Assembly: GCA_017645925.1 (NCBI GenBank)
Contig: JAGCNN010000153.1
Span: 1-33,883, forward strand
Length of the DNA stretch: 33,883 bases
Source: Bacteroidales bacterium
GTDB taxonomy: Bacteria; Bacteroidota; Bacteroidia; Bacteroidales; ML635J-15
Reading direction: 5' to 3'
This document shows, in pieces, positions 33,219 through 33,883 of the stretch (its first letter is position 1; every line of letters begins with the position of its first letter). The position numbers were made by a program, and so were the translations under genes. The notes under the pieces were generated by a model. It saw only the letters and a program-made list of their open reading frames with translations. It had not been told where the DNA came from and searched no databases.

Positions 33219-33654
33219 ACGGACAAATTGCAAAAAATCGTTTCAAAGTTAATCAATGAAAATTATTTCTGCAATAGAAAATTGAAATATTTTTGTGGAG
33301 TGTATTTTGTTGTTTATTAAGTGTTTGTATGTTTTAAAACATAATTTTGCAATGTGGTTTATTGGATTCTAATACCTATATAAAAACAAAAATAGGAGAA
33401 CATTCAAAAAATGCACACTTGATATGTCAAATGGTTTTATTCGCCAAAATTTGACAGAATCTCATTTCGTCATAGCCTCTGGAATATTCATTTTTTTCAT
33501 TCGAAAATAAACAAGCAAATTTGATTTTCATTTTGTAATCCATTGAAAATGAGCAAGCGTATTTTGCTTTATTTTGGCACAAAATAAAAAAACGAACAAG
33601 TTTATTTGCTTGTTCGTTTTTGTTGATTATCAGGTAGATAATCAAAAATTTCTT
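33219..33654. other. 436-bp intergenic region
   Basis: No supported gene. AT-rich. It includes a possible promoter region for the adhesin close to 33219-33260 (T-rich TTTTTTGC one base from the -7 consensus). From 33505 to 33645 a run of similar (A/G)ACAAG...ATTTG...TTT units ends in two strong hairpins, listed separately. A 72-codon minus-strand frame here is not a convincing gene. Confidence 0.5.
33588..33645 (-). terminator. Tandem hairpins, terminator of the 73-residue protein gene
   Basis: AAAAACGAACAAG (33588-33600) pairs with CTTGTTCGTTTTT (33609-33621) across 13 bp with flanking A- and T-runs on both strands, a bidirectional terminator. Just before it (minus-strand order) TTGATTATC-AGGTA-GATAATCAA (33623-33645) forms a 9-bp hairpin 9 bp past the stop codon. 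Confidence 0.75.
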
Positions 33655-33876
33655 TTAGTATTCGTCCTCGTTGAAAAAGAAATCGTCCTTCGAAGGATAG
33701 TCTGGCCAGATGTCCTCTATACTTTCGAAAATTTCTTCGTCATCCTCAATTTCCTGAAGGTTTTCAATAACTTCCAGATTTGCACCCGAACGGATTGCGT
33801 AGTCGATAAGTTCGTCCTTTGTTGCAGGCCACGGTGCGTCTTCAAGTTTTGATGCTAATTCCAATGTCCAATACAT
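33655..33876 (-). CDS. Small acidic DUF2795-like protein
   Basis: 73 residues, complete. MYWTLELASKLEDAPWPATKDELIDYAIRSGA, then an acidic middle, then IEDIWPDYPSKDDFFFNEDEY. I recognise this as a small, highly conserved Bacteroidota protein of the DUF2795 type. The helical A-P-W-P-A-T-K-x-E-L-I-D-Y-A motif is the conserved core. Function unknown; no signal peptide, so cytoplasmic. Very acidic C-terminus. It is followed by tandem hairpins. Confidence 0.85.
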   Translation of the reverse strand: MYWTLELASKLEDAPWPATKDELIDYAIRSGANLEVIENLQEIEDDEEIFESIEDIWPDYPSKDDFFFNEDEY

Positions 33877-33883
33877 ATTCGTA

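Noticed and set aside
33427..33645. 72-codon minus-strand open frame
   Set aside because: It spans the terminator hairpins of the adjacent gene and its Lys/Asn/Phe-rich translation mirrors the AT-rich repeats. No coding signal.
1..33883. CRISPR array, tRNA or rRNA genes, insertion sequences
   Set aside because: I saw no short regularly spaced identical repeats, no cloverleaf-like sequence with T-arm motif, and no transposase or terminal inverted repeats. Not an exhaustive search.

Overview
The window comes from a Bacteroidota genome, most likely the order Bacteroidales. Three things point there. First, there is a type IX secretion (gliding-motility-type) C-terminal sorting domain. Second, many intergenic regions carry the Bacteroidota -7 promoter element TAnnTTTG. 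Third, gene families such as the DUF2795-like protein, the secreted WD40-caspase and the Pif1-HRDC helicase are typical of the phylum. The sequence is moderately AT-rich and I see no clear Shine-Dalgarno sites.

Layout: (1) 1-6372, minus strand: a likely operon of exported proteins. An outer-membrane beta-barrel-like protein comes first, then a WD40 protein with a C-terminal caspase-like protease, then a long TPR protein whose C-terminal CHAT (caspase-like) protease runs off the left edge. (2) 6423-10325, minus strand: dnaE, the replicative polymerase alpha subunit. (3) 10326-14340: an accessory-looking cluster on the plus strand. It holds four short SSB paralogues, all lacking the acidic C-terminal tail, mixed with three small proteins that resemble phage/polyvalent barnase-EndoU-RelE-type nucleases. 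On the opposite strand lie three candidate small RNAs, each starting at a strong promoter-like element and ending in a T-run. (4) 14341-16842: Pif1-like helicase with HRDC and helix-turn-helix domains. (5) 16937-19150: surE, a small membrane protein gene and lpxB, tightly packed. (6) 19248-23259: an acidic lipoprotein, cutC, and a large lipoprotein with a transglutaminase-like domain. (7) 23305-29408, minus strand: family 2 glycosyltransferase, AsmA-like protein and a secreted bleomycin-hydrolase-like C1 peptidase. (8) 29436-33218: a giant T9SS-exported adhesin-like protein that probably heads the transcript containing the C1 peptidase. (9) 33655-33876: a small conserved acidic protein.

The most unusual region is 10.3-14.3 kb. 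The two upstream elements of ssb2 and ssb3 are identical over 41 bp although the genes they precede have diverged. On the minus strand each gives a near-perfect promoter that fires away from the SSB gene into a different 75-85 nt sequence. In both, the RNA's own 5' and 3' ends can pair just before a T-run. A related arrangement precedes the helicase. I know of no described system that matches SSB, small nuclease-like protein and antisense closed-stem RNA together. The paired secreted caspase/CHAT operon at the left end is the second candidate system.
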